A model generated the notes under the pieces. The model saw only the letters and a list, made by a program, of their open reading frames with translations, did not search any database and had not been told where the DNA came from. DNA of 64,000 bases. Origin: Symsagittifera roscoffensis. Taxonomy: Eukaryota > Xenacoelomorpha > Acoela > Convolutidae. Shown piece after piece: positions 63,085 to 64,000 of this stretch. The stretch covers positions 30,260,252 to 30,324,251 of the forward strand of contig NC_087065.1 in NCBI RefSeq assembly GCF_963678635.1. Direction: 5' to 3'. Numbering within the stretch: the first letter of the stretch is position 1; every line of letters starts with the position of its first letter. The position numbers and the translations under genes are program-made.

Positions 63085-63800
63085 ACCTAGAAACACATGC
63101 TCCAAGAGAAAATGGATTAGTTGAAATTATGAACCGTTCATTACATGAACACTTCCTCCGATGTATATATAACGGGGATGACAAAAATCCGAATGGTCAA
63201 CAGATGTAAAGTTATTTCCACTAGTTTTTTTCCAACTCTGAAATACAACAACATTTGGATTACCAGCTTACGAAATAGTTTTCGAACAAAAACCTTACAA
63301 AGCAATAAGATCATAGCATTTTTTTAAAATGTCAGAAAGCCTCATATCTCATTATAGGACGACTGTATTAATGCCAATTTTGACGATACGAAAAGGAGTT
63401 TCAAAAAAAACCTAAACCCATAAGAAAATGACTAAATCAAATTATAGAAAAAACCCACAGATGTAGCCTACAAATTAATAGACCAATAAAAAAAATATCC
63501 CAACACTGAAATTTTGTCTTATCATATTACGCAAAAAAATAGGCTCTTTGCGAATTAACGCAATTATACTCCTTCACAGGACTAAAAGTTATTGAAAACA
63601 CTACGGAAAATAACGTACAATAGTATTCACAAAACTTCAGTCCTTTACCACTGACTCCCAAGAAAATTCAAAAAGGATCCGCCAAAAAACCTCAAAAGCA
63701 AATATTTCAAAAACAAAGATCAAAGATTCAATCGTAAACTACAGCAAAAAAACTTATACGGGAAATAAAAGAAAAATCAAAACAACGCCAATTTTCTTGT
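63085..63800 (+). pseudogene. Decayed integrase fragment of the same LTR family, plus strand
   Basis: DNA-level matches to 20245-21000: CATGCTCCAAGAGAAAATGG, GAACCGTTCATTACA, CGATGTATATATAACGG-GATGA, GAATGGTCAACAGATGTAAA and GTTATTTCCACT, then ATACGAAAAGGAG, and GCGAATTAACGCAATTATAC followed by TCCTTCACAGGACTAAAA. The catalytic Glu region (GLVEGMNRS in the large element) reads here with a frameshift and stops. The ORF at 63145-63327 is out of frame. Confidence 0.8.
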
Positions 63801-63857
63801 CTCAGAAATCCGTCTGAGAAGGTTACAAAATTATTAATCCTAATCTAAAATATTAAA

Positions 63858-64000
63858 AATGTAGGATTTCAGAATATTCCTTGAGTACTTAGATACATTC
63901 ATCAATTTTTTATTAGAAAATTGAAGTGAAATCTAAAACAAATATCCATTTTTTGCTCTTTTACTGAATAGTTCAAAATCAGCCATTAAAAATTGTTTAA
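63858..64000 (+). repeat. Start of a third copy of the 62.05/62.6-kb direct repeat
   Basis: Begins GTAGGATTTCAGAATATTCC and continues ACATTCATCAA and AATTGAAGTGAAATCTAAAACAA, matching the start of the copies at 62050 and 62622. It runs toward the window edge. Confidence 0.6.

Overview
The window looks like nuclear DNA of an invertebrate animal. It is AT-rich, has very long introns, few genes and abundant transposon debris (Mutator-like, hAT-like, LINE, BEL/Pao and retrovirus-like LTR elements). Nothing in it fixes the phylum. Two host genes can be supported. One is a small single-pass membrane protein of 113 residues at 3.7-4.2 kb, with a likely mitochondrial presequence and a clean poly(A) signal. 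The other is three exons (12312-12509, 42182-42353, 58249-58420) of an anion-type Cys-loop ligand-gated channel. These exons join in frame and cover the Cys-loop, M1, M2 and M3. Its two visible introns are about 29.7 kb and 15.9 kb, and the first exons and the M4 exon are not in view.

Layout. 1-2.3 kb: short repeats, then a LINE 3' end with an internal triplication. 3.7-4.2 kb: the small gene. 4.5-6.35 kb: two Mutator-type elements side by side, with overlapping 9-bp target duplications; the larger carries a broken FLYWCH/MULE transposase. 7.8-11.2 kb: four kinds of short tandem repeat. 11.6-12.0 kb: a hAT-like repeat. 12.5-42.2 kb: the first receptor intron, built largely from repeated duplications of its own 5' segment (modules of roughly 0.5-2 kb) and split by a 14.6-kb LTR element. 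42.4-58.2 kb: the second intron, holding a decayed BEL/Pao element (43.4-49.9 kb), a dispersed repeat inserted in it (46.2-47.6 kb), tRNA-like sequence, and a 2.2-kb tandem duplication (53-57.8 kb). 58.6-64 kb: decayed copies of the LTR family, with gag/protease on the minus strand and an integrase fragment on the plus strand.

The most interesting object is the LTR element at 15250-29844. Its 410-bp LTRs look identical by eye, have TG...CA ends and are flanked by AAAA, so it inserted recently. Yet protease, reverse transcriptase and RNase H are absent: the nucleocapsid zinc knuckle runs straight into the middle of integrase. Behind integrase lies an unusual tightly packed set of extra genes: two tiny membrane ORFs, a 377-codon ORF with no ATG, an envelope-like glycoprotein in two frames, and a 601-residue ORF of unknown function. 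Successive ORFs meet through ATGA stop-start overlaps (twice) or a 13-base overlap, and a near-perfect 78-base intron begins three bases after the last stop codon. The coding strand is extremely G-poor. A minus-strand relative at 58.9-62.0 kb preserves a DSGA aspartic protease that the large copy lacks. The large copy therefore looks like a non-autonomous, recently mobilised derivative of a very large env-bearing retrovirus-like family.
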